Shown here one piece after another: positions 1 through 8,177 of a stretch of DNA of 64,000 nt. Positions within the stretch are counted from its first letter, which is position 1. Each line of letters begins with the position of its first letter. Source of the stretch: Burkholderia sp. lig30 (GTDB taxonomy: Bacteria > Pseudomonadota > Gammaproteobacteria > Burkholderiales > Burkholderiaceae); assembly GCF_000687455.2 (NCBI RefSeq), contig NZ_JGVW01000099.1, positions 1 through 64,000 of the forward strand, given 5' to 3'. Below the pieces are notes generated by a model. The model ran no database searches and had not been told where the DNA came from. It was given only the letters and a program-made list of their open reading frames with translations. A program made the position numbers and the translations under genes.

Positions 1-315
1 GTTCGGCCGAACGCCACCGGACGAGAAGTTGCCCCTCCTCCCCTCCCCCCTGTCTCACCCCGTTCCTCGCGTTGATGCCCGTCGCTCAAGCGTTAATCGT
101 CAAGTCTTCGTGACAGTTTGTGCAAACGAACCGAGAACGATAAGCGTCCCAACGTACTTTCGAATCAGTCTTATATACACGGAGCGATCGCATCGCGATC
201 ATGCGTTCCGTCAAGGCATACGGGAAACGGCTCGTGCGGCCCAGTCCCCGGCACCCCTGACTTCCACGCAGAGCATCGAATCCATCGATTGCTCCCAATT
301 TATCAGGATAACGAT
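1..315. other. Non-coding leader region upstream of fimbrial locus
   Basis: No convincing gene is seen in these 315 bases. Short open frames exist on both strands but lack ribosome-binding sites and recognisable protein sequence. The second half holds a promoter-like element at 158-205 that recurs before the fourth pilin gene. The 110 bases after it would form the untranslated leader of the first pilin gene. Confidence 0.6.
158..205 (+). promoter_or_regulatory. Duplicated promoter/operator-like element, copy A
   Basis: About 48 bp closely matching 2788-2835 (roughly 8-9 differences). It contains the core TTTCGAATC, a -10-like TATATA at 172-177, and a perfect inverted repeat GATCGC-ATC-GCGATC at 186-200. 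The element ends 110 bp before the ATG of the first pilin gene, almost the same distance as copy B from its gene. Promoter activity is inferred from conservation and position; no good -35 hexamer is visible, so an activator may be needed. Confidence 0.5.
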
Positions 316-939
316 ATGAAAAAAGTACTCGCTCTGACTCTTCTCTCCTGCGCGGCGCTGAGCGCCGGTACGGCGAATGCCCAGTCCGCCGAAATCAGGG
401 TCACGGGGAAGATCGTCCCGGACGCCTGCCAGGCCAGCTTTTCCAACGGTGGCAACGTCGATTACAACGTCATCTCGTCCGACAAGCTCAAGAACGACCT
501 GGTGACGAAGCTGGAGCCCCGGCGGCTGTCGCTGAGCGTGACCTGCAACGCCGCGTCCAAGGTCAGCCTCAAGATGACCGACAACCGCTCGGGCACCGCG
601 GCCGGCGGCGCGGGCGACGGCTACGATTTCGGCCTCGGCGGCAAGAACACCGGCTCGTACACGCTGGAACTCGCCAGCGCCACGAGCGACGGCGACGCGG
701 CGACCGTGCTGACCGATACCAGCGGCGACGGCACCTGGACGAACGACCTCACCGGCTTCAAGGCCGACGGCTCGTTCCGCAAGTCCTTCGCCACCGGCGC
801 GGCGACCACGCCGGGCGCCTATGCGACCGTGACGAGCGACATCGTCGTGAGCCCGGTCATCAACAAGCTCTCCGAGCTCGACATCGGCCAGGGCATCGAC
901 CTGGATGGCTCGGCCACGCTGGAACTGGCCTACCTGTAA
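316..939 (+). CDS. DUF1120-type fimbrial subunit 1
   Basis: A 207-residue secreted pilin-like protein. A Sec signal peptide (about residues 1-24, ending ANAQ) is followed by an alternating hydrophobic stretch (AEIRVTGKI) that looks like a donor strand. Two cysteines follow (in DACQ and VTCN), spaced as in pilins that form one disulfide. The C-terminus ends SATLELAYL, the aromatic-rich last strand bound by a chaperone. It is the most divergent of four tandem paralogues and has a longer Gly/Ser/Thr-rich middle. The ATG at 316 follows AGGA; the in-frame codons further upstream lack signal-peptide features. It is probably a structural subunit of the pilus exported by the chaperone and usher encoded downstream. 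The DUF1120 assignment comes from family knowledge and was not searched. Confidence 0.85.
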   Translation: MKKVLALTLLSCAALSAGTANAQSAEIRVTGKIVPDACQASFSNGGNVDYNVISSDKLKNDLVTKLEPRRLSLSVTCNAASKVSLKMTDNRSGTAAGGAGDGYDFGLGGKNTGSYTLELASATSDGDAATVLTDTSGDGTWTNDLTGFKADGSFRKSFATGAATTPGAYATVTSDIVVSPVINKLSELDIGQGIDLDGSATLELAYL

Positions 940-1161
940 CGCTCGTCGCCGCGCCACGCCGGCGCTTGTCGACCGTGGCGCCGCACTTGCCTGACCTGCG
1001 CGGGAACCGGCCAGTCGGCACGCTTGCCGCGTCAACGCGCGCAGAGCCGACGCCGCGCTCCGAAGCGCCGGGACCGAATGCGCCGGTGAGCCGGCGCCAC
1101 GCCAGCCGTGGCGCCGGCTCGCTCCCGTTGAACGATGGTCCTTTCATCAATGGAAGCTCTC

Positions 1162-1767
1162 GTGACGATACGACTCGCTCTCCCGTTGCTCACTTGTGCG
1201 CTGCTGAATGCCGGTTCCGCTTTTGCGGCCGACTTGAGCGTCAAGGGCAGCATCAAGCCTGTCGCCTGCGACTTGACGGCAGGCGCATTCGACTTCGGCA
1301 CGACCTCGCATGGCGCGGGCAAGGACAGCCTGACCAGCCAGACTACCGAGCTGGTGGTCAACTGCCGGGCGCCCACCCAGTTCGCCATCCGGCTGATCGA
1401 CAACCGTGCGGACATGCTCCCCGGTTACACCGACAACGACGACTATGGCCTCGGCACGCCCGACGGTACGAAGCTGGGCGCCTACAAGATCAGGATGACC
1501 CATGCCTTCGACGACACCGGCGTCCTCCAGTCGCTTTTGCGCTTGCCCGGATCGCAGGAATGGGCGTTCGTCCCGCTGCCCCGGCCATTGATCCCGAATG
1601 CCATGTACACGATGAGGGCACAGGGAACGGGGGAGAAACCGGAGCCGGATTGGCTCAGACTCATGCGCCTCCGTCTCGTCGCGACGGCCACGCTCGCCCC
1701 CGACATCGACCGCGGCAAGGAACTCGACTTCGAAGGCTCGGCTACCGTGGAAATGCACTATCTGTAA
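1162..1767 (+). CDS. DUF1120-type fimbrial subunit 2
   Basis: A 201-residue paralogue of the flanking pilins. I chose the GTG at 1162 because the signal peptide (VTIRLALPLLTCALLNAGSA) then lines up exactly with the ATG starts of subunits 3 and 4, and GGAAG lies 6 bp upstream. An in-frame ATG at 1135 would add nine residues without homology to the neighbours. The mature protein begins ADLSVKGSI, a donor-strand-like segment, with paired cysteines in VACD and VNCR and a RLIDNRAD motif shared with subunits 3 and 4. It ends SATVEMHYL. Role: periplasm-exported pilus subunit, inferred from the operon. Confidence 0.82.
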   Translation: MTIRLALPLLTCALLNAGSAFAADLSVKGSIKPVACDLTAGAFDFGTTSHGAGKDSLTSQTTELVVNCRAPTQFAIRLIDNRADMLPGYTDNDDYGLGTPDGTKLGAYKIRMTHAFDDTGVLQSLLRLPGSQEWAFVPLPRPLIPNAMYTMRAQGTGEKPEPDWLRLMRLRLVATATLAPDIDRGKELDFEGSATVEMHYL

Positions 1768-1858
1768 GCGCCGCGCCCGCGGGGCCTTTCCATGCACGCA
1801 GGCACTTCGCCTCGCCCGCCTCATCGGAGGCATGGCTCTTTCACCAATGGACGCACCC

Positions 1859-2506
1859 ATGAAGACACGATTCGCACTCCCATTGTTCGCGTGTGCCCTG
1901 CTGCACGCGCCTCTCGCACTCGCCGGCACCGACCTGAACGTCAAGGGCCGCATCGCGGTCGGCGCCTGCGCTTTGACGATGCTCGACGGCGGCATTTTCG
2001 ATTTCGGCAAGACCTCGCATAGCGCAGCCAACGGGGCGGATGCCGGCCGGACCGCGAAGCTGTCGGTCGACTGCGCGAGCCCGACCAAGTTCGCCTTTCG
2101 GCTGATCGATAATCGCGCAGACATGGCCTCCGGTTCCGGCAACGAGACCGACTTCGGCCTGGGCGGTCCCGATGGCACGAGCGCGGGTCATTACCGAATC
2201 AGCATCATCAATGCCCACGACTCCATCATCGATCGTGACCGCGATCCGTCGAGCTCGAACCTCTGGCTGCGAAAACGCTTGCCCGGCGGGCAGGCATGGA
2301 CGAGCGCGACAATCGGGCGCTATTTCCCATTAACGCCGAATGCCATGTACGGCATGACGTCGGCGCTGGCGCCCTCGTCGAGCCCGGACGCGCTTGTGCG
2401 CATGCGGCTCACGCTCTTGACGACGCTCGGTCTCGCACCCGACATCGATCGCGGCAAGGATCTCGAACTCGACGGCTCCGCCACCGTGGAACTGCACTAT
2501 CTCTAA
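1859..2506 (+). CDS. DUF1120-type fimbrial subunit 3
   Basis: A 215-residue pilin paralogue. The signal peptide starts MKTRFALPLFACALLHAPLA and is almost identical to that of subunit 4, pointing to recent duplication. The mature N-terminus TDLNVKGRI looks like a donor strand. The cysteines lie in GACAL and VDCAS, RLIDNRADMA is conserved, and the C-terminus is SATVELHYL. The ATG at 1859 has GGACG nearby; an upstream in-frame ATG at 1832 would displace the signal peptide. The gene ends a first block of three subunits. A ~440-bp gap with a second promoter-like element separates it from subunit 4. Confidence 0.83.
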   Translation: MKTRFALPLFACALLHAPLALAGTDLNVKGRIAVGACALTMLDGGIFDFGKTSHSAANGADAGRTAKLSVDCASPTKFAFRLIDNRADMASGSGNETDFGLGGPDGTSAGHYRISIINAHDSIIDRDRDPSSSNLWLRKRLPGGQAWTSATIGRYFPLTPNAMYGMTSALAPSSSPDALVRMRLTLLTTLGLAPDIDRGKDLELDGSATVELHYL

Positions 2507-2947
2507 GCGTCGGGCGGTACGCACCGGGCGCGCCCGTTTTTCCCGCCGGGCGCGCGGTTCCTCCCCGCTGCCCTCGTCCCGTGCCGATCGCCGCGGCTGA
2601 CGATGCCGCCCGCCGGCTGCCCGCATTCCCACGGCGCCCTGACTGACGCGCTCGACACCGCGATCGTCGTCGGGCCCGCCCGATCGATTCCGCCCGGGCT
2701 GCGCTCATGTCCGCCGATGGCGGACTCCGATCCATCGGGCCGGCCGTCCTCCGCCGTTTCGGACAGACACCGGAAACCAGAGCGCAGTTTCGAATCGGTC
2801 TCATATACATGAGGCAATCGCACGGCGATCATCCATTTCATCGCGCCCGACATGCCCGGACCGAAGTCGCGCGCGAGCCTTCTCCTCGCCTGCCGCCGGG
2901 CTTGCCAGCCAGCCCGGCGGACGGCTCCTTCACCCATGAAAGCAACC
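2507..2947. other. Spacer between pilin genes 3 and 4, holds promoter-like copy B
   Basis: A 441-bp gap with no credible gene. Just after the stop lies a GC palindrome CGGGCGCGCCCG followed by TTTTT (near 2524-2540), a weak terminator candidate. The promoter-like copy B lies at 2788-2835. The remaining bases are GC-rich and featureless to my reading. Confidence 0.55.
2788..2835 (+). promoter_or_regulatory. Duplicated promoter/operator-like element, copy B
   Basis: Second copy of the element at 158-205. It has TTTCGAATC, CATATA in place of TATATA (2802-2807), and an inverted repeat AATCGC-ACG-GCGATC (2816-2830) with five of six arm bases preserved. It ends 112 bp before the ATG of the fourth pilin gene, matching the geometry of copy A. 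The protein-coding parts of the two genes have diverged more than this element, so it is probably under selection as a regulatory site. Confidence 0.5.
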
Positions 2948-3577
2948 ATGAAAACACGATTCGCCCTGCCATTGTTCGCCTGCGCCCTGCTGAACGCTCC
3001 CCATGCGCTGGCCGGCACCGACTTGCACGTCAAGGGCCGCATCACGCCCAACGCCTGCGCGTTAACGATGGCCAACGGTGGCGCATTCGATTTCGGCACG
3101 TACCGAAGCGGCCAGATCAACGAGGGCGCCGCCCCCCGAACCACCTCGCTCTCGCTCGAGTGCGCGCGGGAGGCGCGCGTCGCGATTCGGCTGATCGACA
3201 ATCGCGCAGACACGCCGGGATACGATCCCGACAACGCGGGCGACTTCACGTTGAGCACGCCCGACGGCCAAAAGACGGGAACCTTCCGCATCGGCATCGT
3301 CGAGGACAGCGCCTGGGCCGGCACCGAGAAAATCGCGCTGGTGCGGCGGCTGCCCGGCGAGGAGAACTGGTCGCTCGGCGCGACAGGCGAGCATGCCCCC
3401 GTGATCCCGAATGCGATGTACTCCTTTCAGTGGCGCCAGGGCGGCGTGCCGAAGCCGGACGCACTCAGCCGCTGGCGCGTCTCGCTTTCGGCGAACGTGA
3501 ATCTCGCCACGGACATCGACCCCGGCAAGGCGCTCGACTTCGACGGCTCCGCCACCGTGGAGCTGCATTACCTGTAA
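2948..3577 (+). CDS. DUF1120-type fimbrial subunit 4
   Basis: A 209-residue pilin paralogue with its own upstream promoter-like element. The signal peptide MKTRFALPLFACALLNAPHA nearly repeats that of subunit 3. The donor-strand-like mature start is TDLHVKGRI, the cysteines are in NACAL and LECAR, RLIDNRADT is conserved and the C-terminus is SATVELHYL. The start at 2948 is preferred to upstream in-frame ATGs because of the signal peptide and a GAAAG ribosome-binding site. It lies ~200 bp before the chaperone gene. It could be an alternative major subunit expressed separately from subunits 1-3 (inference). Confidence 0.83.
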   Translation: MKTRFALPLFACALLNAPHALAGTDLHVKGRITPNACALTMANGGAFDFGTYRSGQINEGAAPRTTSLSLECAREARVAIRLIDNRADTPGYDPDNAGDFTLSTPDGQKTGTFRIGIVEDSAWAGTEKIALVRRLPGEENWSLGATGEHAPVIPNAMYSFQWRQGGVPKPDALSRWRVSLSANVNLATDIDPGKALDFDGSATVELHYL

Positions 3578-3775
3578 CGGTAACGCGCCAAGGCGCGCCA
3601 TTCAGGAGCGGTGCCGCCGGCATGCCGCGGCACCGCGATCCGGCTGACAGCCCCTCGAGGCGGCTTGCCCGTCGAGCCACCTTTCCGTCGCATGTCGCCA
3701 CCGCCCGATGACGCGCGGACGGCGCCTGCCCGACTCATTCCGAACGCATCACTTTTCCTGCTCATACCGTTCATC

Positions 3776-4543
3776 ATGCGCTCCCGTCTCTCTCCTCCCT
3801 GTTCCCCGGCACGCCGTCGGGCCGAGCCCGCCCGGCGCCGCTGGTGGGGCGAACTGCTGCTGGCGCTGAACTGCGCGGCCCTGCCCGCCGCCGCGCTGGC
3901 CGCCGGCGTGCAGCCCGAATCATCCGTCGTCATCCTGAACGAATCCGACGGCGAAACGACGATGAACGTGCGGAACACCGAAGACTCGCCGCTTCTGCTG
4001 CACACGGCCATCCAGAACCTGCCGGAAGACAACGAACTGCTGGTGGTGGCGGTGCCGCCGATCAGCCGCGTGGAGGCAAAGGAAACGCAACTGGTGCGCT
4101 TCCTGATGCAAAGCGCGGAGCCGATCAAGGTGCAGCGGCTCAAGCGTGTCACGTTCGAGGGCATCCCGCCCAAGGCGGCGGACGGCACGTCGCGCATCAG
4201 CATGACGGTACGCCAGAACCTGCCGCTGATCATCCATCCCGCCAACCTGCCGAAGAACGCGGAACCGTGGAAACTGCTGAAGCTGTCGCTGGACGATCGA
4301 AAGCTGCGAGTCGTCAACGACAGCGCCTACGTGGTCCGTCTGGCGCAAAACGTGGAGATGCTGCCCGACAGGACGCAGGTGGATATCGGCACGACCTATC
4401 TGCTGCCCGGCAGCGAACTGAGCGTGGCGCTGCCGCCCGCCGGCAGCGCCACGCCCGCCGCCGTGCGCATATCGCCCGCCAGCGCTTACGGATATTCGTC
4501 CGAGACCTATGACATCCCCCTCGGTGCAGCCGCAAAGAGGTAA
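3776..4543 (+). CDS. Fimbrial periplasmic chaperone
   Basis: A 255-residue PapD-like chaperone. An unusually long, arginine-rich signal region (about residues 1-43, ending ALAAG) precedes two immunoglobulin-like domains. The N-terminal domain holds the expected ETTMNVRNTEDSPLLLHT strand and the QLVRFLMQS segment. TVRQNLPLIIHP corresponds to the strand that is donated to subunits. The second domain includes LRVVNDSAYVVRL and the closing GSELSVALP stretch. In this pathway the chaperone folds pilins in the periplasm and delivers them to the usher. Its stop codon is 2 bp before the usher start, so the two are surely co-translated. The ATG at 3776 was chosen to include the signal peptide. Confidence 0.88.
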   Translation: MRSRLSPPCSPARRRAEPARRRWWGELLLALNCAALPAAALAAGVQPESSVVILNESDGETTMNVRNTEDSPLLLHTAIQNLPEDNELLVVAVPPISRVEAKETQLVRFLMQSAEPIKVQRLKRVTFEGIPPKAADGTSRISMTVRQNLPLIIHPANLPKNAEPWKLLKLSLDDRKLRVVNDSAYVVRLAQNVEMLPDRTQVDIGTTYLLPGSELSVALPPAGSATPAAVRISPASAYGYSSETYDIPLGAAAKR

Positions 4544-4545
4544 GC

Positions 4546-7278
4546 GTGCCGCCACGTCTTCGCTACGCGGCCACGCTGCAGGCGGCGCATCACCTGGAGC
4601 CGTGGGTCCTGCCCTTGCCCGCCGGGCGGCGGGCGCCCGATACGGGCCGAGGTGGCGTGCTGTCGCTGGTGCTGGCGCTGTGTTCCGGCGCGTTCTCGCC
4701 TGCGCACGCGCATGCCGCGCCGATCCCCGCCGCAGCGCCGCTCGCCGGCCATCCCGGGGAGCCTGCGGCCGGCATCGCCGGGAAACAGGACGACGGCAGC
4801 ACGCCTGAACCCGGGGCTCCCGCAACCACGGCCGGCGGCGCCCGGGCCGCAGGCACGCCCGAAAGCGACCCCACTTCGCCCCGGACACGCGGCGCCGTCG
4901 AATTCGACACGGCAACACTGACCCAGCGCGGCCTCGATCCGCAGATCGCGTCGTACTTTCGCGATTCGGCGCGCTTTCGTCCCGGCGGCGCGACGGTCAC
5001 GGTATTCGTCAACGATATCCATCGAGGCCGCACCCAGGCTCGCTTCAACGACCAGGGCGAACTCTGCTTCGATCTGGCGTTGCTGGAAACGGCGGGCCTG
5101 AAGATCCCCGAAACGATGCGCGGCGACCGCGGCGGCCCGGACGCAGGAGCCTGTCGCGACTACCGGACAGCGTACCCCGGCACCATCGTTTCGCTGCGGC
5201 CCAACCAGGAAGAAATCCGGCTGATCGTCCCCACCGACGCGCTGCGTCCGACGGAATCGGATTTCTCGGGCTACAGCCGGGGCGGCACCGCCGTGTTGCT
5301 GAACTACGACCTGACGGCCATGCGCAGCGAGAGCGGCGGGACGACCTCGCACTTCCTGTCGCTCGGCAGCGAGCTCGGGCTGAACGTCAACGACTGGATT
5401 CTGCGCAGCCGCGCCAGCACCTCGATGCAGGCCGGCCAGCTCCGGACGCAACACCTCTACGCGTACGCGCAGCGCACCTGGGCCGACCGAGGGGCCACGG
5501 TCCAGGCCGGGCAGATCAATATCGCCAATTCGGTGCTGACCGGTGCGCCGCTGACCGGCGTTCAAGTGTTCCCCGATGCCGCGCTGGCGGCGCAGGCGCG
5601 CAACGTGCTGATGGTGGAGGGTCTCGCGCAGTCTCCGCAGGCGCGGGTCGAAGTTCGGCAGGCAGGCGCGCTCATCTACTCCACCGTGGTGCCCGCCGGC
5701 CCGTTCACGCTGACCGATCTGCCGTTGCTGAACGGCAGCAGCGACCTCGACGTGACGGTGATCGAAACCGGCGGCGCGCAGCACCGTTTCACCGTGCCGG
5801 GAAGCGCCATCAATGCCGGATCGCTGGGACAGCGGCCGGGGTACTCTTTCGCGCTCGGCAAGAGCCGCGACCTGGGTAGCGGCAACGCGCGCCAGCTCTG
5901 GGTGGCAAGCGCGAGCGGCAACTGGACAGCCGGCCGGCACGGCCATCTCGGCGCCGGTGCCCTGGTCGCTTCGCGCTACCAGGCGGTCAGCTGGGGCGCG
6001 GATATTCGTCCGTCGCGCACGCTCGGCCTCAAGCTGCAGCAGCGCGTGTCGCGCGCCACGCGGGAGGCGTCCCGCACCGGCACGCAGATCGAATTCTCCG
6101 GCGTCGCCAGCAAGCTGCCTGGCAATCTTTCGCTGAGCTTCAGCACCGCGGTGCAAAGCAAAGGCTACCGCTCGCTGACCGACGTCACGCAGAACATCGT
6201 CGACGCCGCGGCCAGCACCGCGCGGTATCGCACCCAGCATACTGCGTCGCTGGGATGGTCCGGCACGCGGGCTGGCAATGTCGCCGTCGGCTATTCGCAT
6301 TCGACGCTGCAAAACGGCCGCAAGACGCAGCGTCTGAACATGTCGTGGGCGAAGACCTTCTCAGTCGGCACGCTGTCGCTCAACGTAGAGCGCGATCTCA
6401 ACTCGCGCAACGACGCAGGGTCCGGTTATGCCGGCAACACGCCGGTCAATGCGTACTATGCGTCGCTCAGCATCCCGCTCGGCAAGCGCAGCGTTCGAAC
6501 CTATGCGAGCAACAGCGGCGGCTACACCCGGATGGGCGCCGCGTACAGCGAACGGGTCGGAGACAGTCTCAATTATTCCGTCAACGCCGAACGCAACACC
6601 CAATCGGGCAACAACAACGTGTCCGCGCAATTGTCTGCCGTGCCGCGCTTCGCGCAGGTCAACCTGGGCGTGTCCGCCGCCGGGAAGGGCGCCCGCTCTT
6701 ACTACGGCGGCGCGAGCGGCGGGCTGGTGCTGCATGCGAAGGGCCTGACGGCCTCGCCCTATCCGGTGCAGGACACCTTCGGCATCGTGTCGACCGGCAC
6801 CGCGGACATCAAGGTGACCACGCCGCAAGGGCCGGTCTGGACCGATCATTGGGGCCGCGCCGTGATCCCCCAGCTATCGGCCTACGGCAGAAGCCAGGTC
6901 GAAATCAACACCCGCAGCCTGCCGCGCAACGTGGATATCCGCAACGGCGTCCGCCAGGTGGCAGCCGGCCGTGGCTCGGTCAACCATGTGGACTTCGAAC
7001 TGACTCGCGTGCGGCGCCTGATGCTGAATGCGCGCGATGCCGATGGCAACGCACTGCCGGCTGGCGCATATGTGTTCGACGAGAAGCAGCAGTTCGTCAG
7101 CACGGTGCTCGGCGACGGCCGGATCTTTCTCAACAATGGCGCGGAGAACACCACGCTTTCGGTTGCACTGCCTGACGGCGGCCAGTGTGCGCTGCGCTAC
7201 ACGCTGCCCGTGGCTTCCGGCTCCGGCCGCGGCCTCTTCGAAACCGTCGACGCGAGCTGCGCGCCCCGACAAGACTGA
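4546..7278 (+). CDS. Outer-membrane fimbrial usher
   Basis: A 910-residue PapC/FimD-type usher that secretes and assembles pilins across the outer membrane. The GTG start lies 2 bp after the chaperone stop, with AAAGAGG just upstream. Residues ~36-58 are the hydrophobic signal. Residues ~58-120 form a Pro/Ala/Gly-rich linker that is unusual for ushers. The N-terminal pilin-chaperone binding domain follows at ~122-260 (FDTATLTQRGLDPQI...). The 24-strand barrel with inserted plug then runs to ~800, and the C-terminal domain lies at ~825-905 (RRLMLNARDADGNALPAG...). Cysteines QCALR and DASC near the C-terminus fit the family. I know of DUF1120 pilins paired with ushers of the beta-fimbrial clade; a tree would be needed to confirm that placement here. 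Confidence 0.9.
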   Translation: MPPRLRYAATLQAAHHLEPWVLPLPAGRRAPDTGRGGVLSLVLALCSGAFSPAHAHAAPIPAAAPLAGHPGEPAAGIAGKQDDGSTPEPGAPATTAGGARAAGTPESDPTSPRTRGAVEFDTATLTQRGLDPQIASYFRDSARFRPGGATVTVFVNDIHRGRTQARFNDQGELCFDLALLETAGLKIPETMRGDRGGPDAGACRDYRTAYPGTIVSLRPNQEEIRLIVPTDALRPTESDFSGYSRGGTAVLLNYDLTAMRSESGGTTSHFLSLGSELGLNVNDWILRSRASTSMQAGQLRTQHLYAYAQRTWADRGATVQAGQINIANSVLTGAPLTGVQVFPDAALAAQARNVLMVEGLAQSPQARVEVRQAGALIYSTVVPAGPFTLTDLPLLNGSSDLDVTVIETGGAQHRFTVPGSAINAGSLGQRPGYSFALGKSRDLGSGNARQLWVASASGNWTAGRHGHLGAGALVASRYQAVSWGADIRPSRTLGLKLQQRVSRATREASRTGTQIEFSGVASKLPGNLSLSFSTAVQSKGYRSLTDVTQNIVDAAASTARYRTQHTASLGWSGTRAGNVAVGYSHSTLQNGRKTQRLNMSWAKTFSVGTLSLNVERDLNSRNDAGSGYAGNTPVNAYYASLSIPLGKRSVRTYASNSGGYTRMGAAYSERVGDSLNYSVNAERNTQSGNNNVSAQLSAVPRFAQVNLGVSAAGKGARSYYGGASGGLVLHAKGLTASPYPVQDTFGIVSTGTADIKVTTPQGPVWTDHWGRAVIPQLSAYGRSQVEINTRSLPRNVDIRNGVRQVAAGRGSVNHVDFELTRVRRLMLNARDADGNALPAGAYVFDEKQQFVSTVLGDGRIFLNNGAENTTLSVALPDGGQCALRYTLPVASGSGRGLFETVDASCAPRQD

Positions 7279-7291
7279 CGACGCCCAGACC

Positions 7292-7861
7292 ATGCGAATC
7301 TCCCGCTTCCCCCTGCTTTCCGGCCTGCTGCTCTGCCTCGGCGCATGCGCCGCCACCGATGCGGCGGCCAGCGACAACTGCCGGCTCCAGACGACCCCGG
7401 CGCAGGTGGACTACGGCAGGCTGTCCCGGCACGCGATCCTCGGCCAGCCGGCCACGGCCCACGGCCATTCGCTGGGCAAGCGCCTGATCACGGTCAATGT
7501 CGTGTGCGCCGCCCCAACCAGGCTGACCTTGCTCGTGCGCGGCACCGCCGCCGGCGAGAGCGGCTTCCGCTTTGGCCCGCAAGGCCATCTCGCGCTGACG
7601 GCCACCCAAGCCGTGCTGGATGGCAACGCGATTTCGCTGGGAGTCGTGGAGCAGCCGGGAGACGCGCCTTCGGCGATCGCCGCCCGCGCGCCGCTGCTGC
7701 CGGGCAAAGGGGTCACTGCGGTGGTGGACGGGCAGGCGAGTGCCGGCAGCCGGCTGTCCGTGCAGATCGAGCTGGAAGCCTCCGTCCCCGCCAATGCCCT
7801 TTCGGTAACGAGAGAAACCGACTGGGTCAGCGGCCCCGGCATCGAGCTGGTCGAGCGCTGA
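7292..7861 (+). CDS. Terminal fimbrial subunit (probable tip or minor pilin)
   Basis: A 189-residue secreted protein starting 13 bp after the usher. The signal region MRISRFPLLSGLLLCLGACA is followed by ATDAAASDNC. The cut could come after AAA, or it could be a lipobox cut before Cys-19 (LGAC). The first pilin-type cysteine lies only a few residues into the mature chain, whereas subunits 1-4 have ~16-19 residues including a donor strand before it. The second cysteine is in NVVCAAP. The C-terminus (GPGIELVER) differs from the YL ending of the others. Lack of a donor strand is expected of the distal tip subunit, so tip placement is my inference; an anchor or assembly terminator is the alternative. 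Confidence 0.75.
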   Translation: MRISRFPLLSGLLLCLGACAATDAAASDNCRLQTTPAQVDYGRLSRHAILGQPATAHGHSLGKRLITVNVVCAAPTRLTLLVRGTAAGESGFRFGPQGHLALTATQAVLDGNAISLGVVEQPGDAPSAIAARAPLLPGKGVTAVVDGQASAGSRLSVQIELEASVPANALSVTRETDWVSGPGIELVER

Positions 7862-8033
7862 CGCACTGGCGCGAGTCGCCGGGCGAGCGGCCCAAATGCC
7901 TGCGCCGGTGCGGCCGGGAACGCCTTCGTACGAACGGGGCTCGGGCGTGGCTGCATTGCCCTGAAGAACGAACACCGGCGGCGCCGGCGCGGCCGGGAGC
8001 GCCTGATGTGCAAGCCGCCCGGACAGGCTCCGA

Positions 8034-8066
8034 TCGCCCTCGCCGGTCGCCCTCGCCGGTCGCCCT
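8034..8066. repeat. 13-bp tandem repeat, ~2.5 copies
   Basis: The unit TCGCCCTCGCCGG occurs at 8034-8046 and 8047-8059, followed by a partial copy. It is one of several short tandem repeats in spacers of this window. Confidence 0.7.
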
Positions 8067-8072
8067 GAAAGC

Positions 8073-8116
8073 GCGATGGCCCGGCAGGCATGTGCCTGTC
8101 GGGCCATCTTCTTTCC
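8073..8116. terminator. Bidirectional hairpin terminator between fimbrial operon and gabP
   Basis: A stem of ~16 bp (8075-8090 with 8093-8108, one G-U pair) closes a two-base loop. It is followed by TTCTTT on the plus strand. It probably serves the pilus operon from the left and the permease gene from the right. Confidence 0.75.
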
Positions 8117-8177
8117 GGAGGAATTTCCGGTATGCGGTGCGATGGCGGTCGCTCACGCGCCGCCATCGACGGCACCT

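Larger units (their letters stand above)
7862..8177. other. Convergent spacer with tandem repeat and terminator
   Basis: The 316 bp between the fimbrial operon and the convergent permease gene hold no gene. They contain a 13-bp tandem repeat near 8034-8066 and a strong bidirectional hairpin at 8075-8108. Confidence 0.6.

Noticed and set aside
4507-6312. A ~600-codon open frame on the minus strand opposite the usher
   Set aside because: The usher on the plus strand has clear domains and the opposite translation is Arg/Ala/Gln-rich without any family. It is an antisense shadow caused by high GC.
7292-7861. Interpreting the terminal fimbrial gene as a two-domain adhesin
   Set aside because: At ~165 mature residues there is space for only one pilin-sized domain and no lectin domain.
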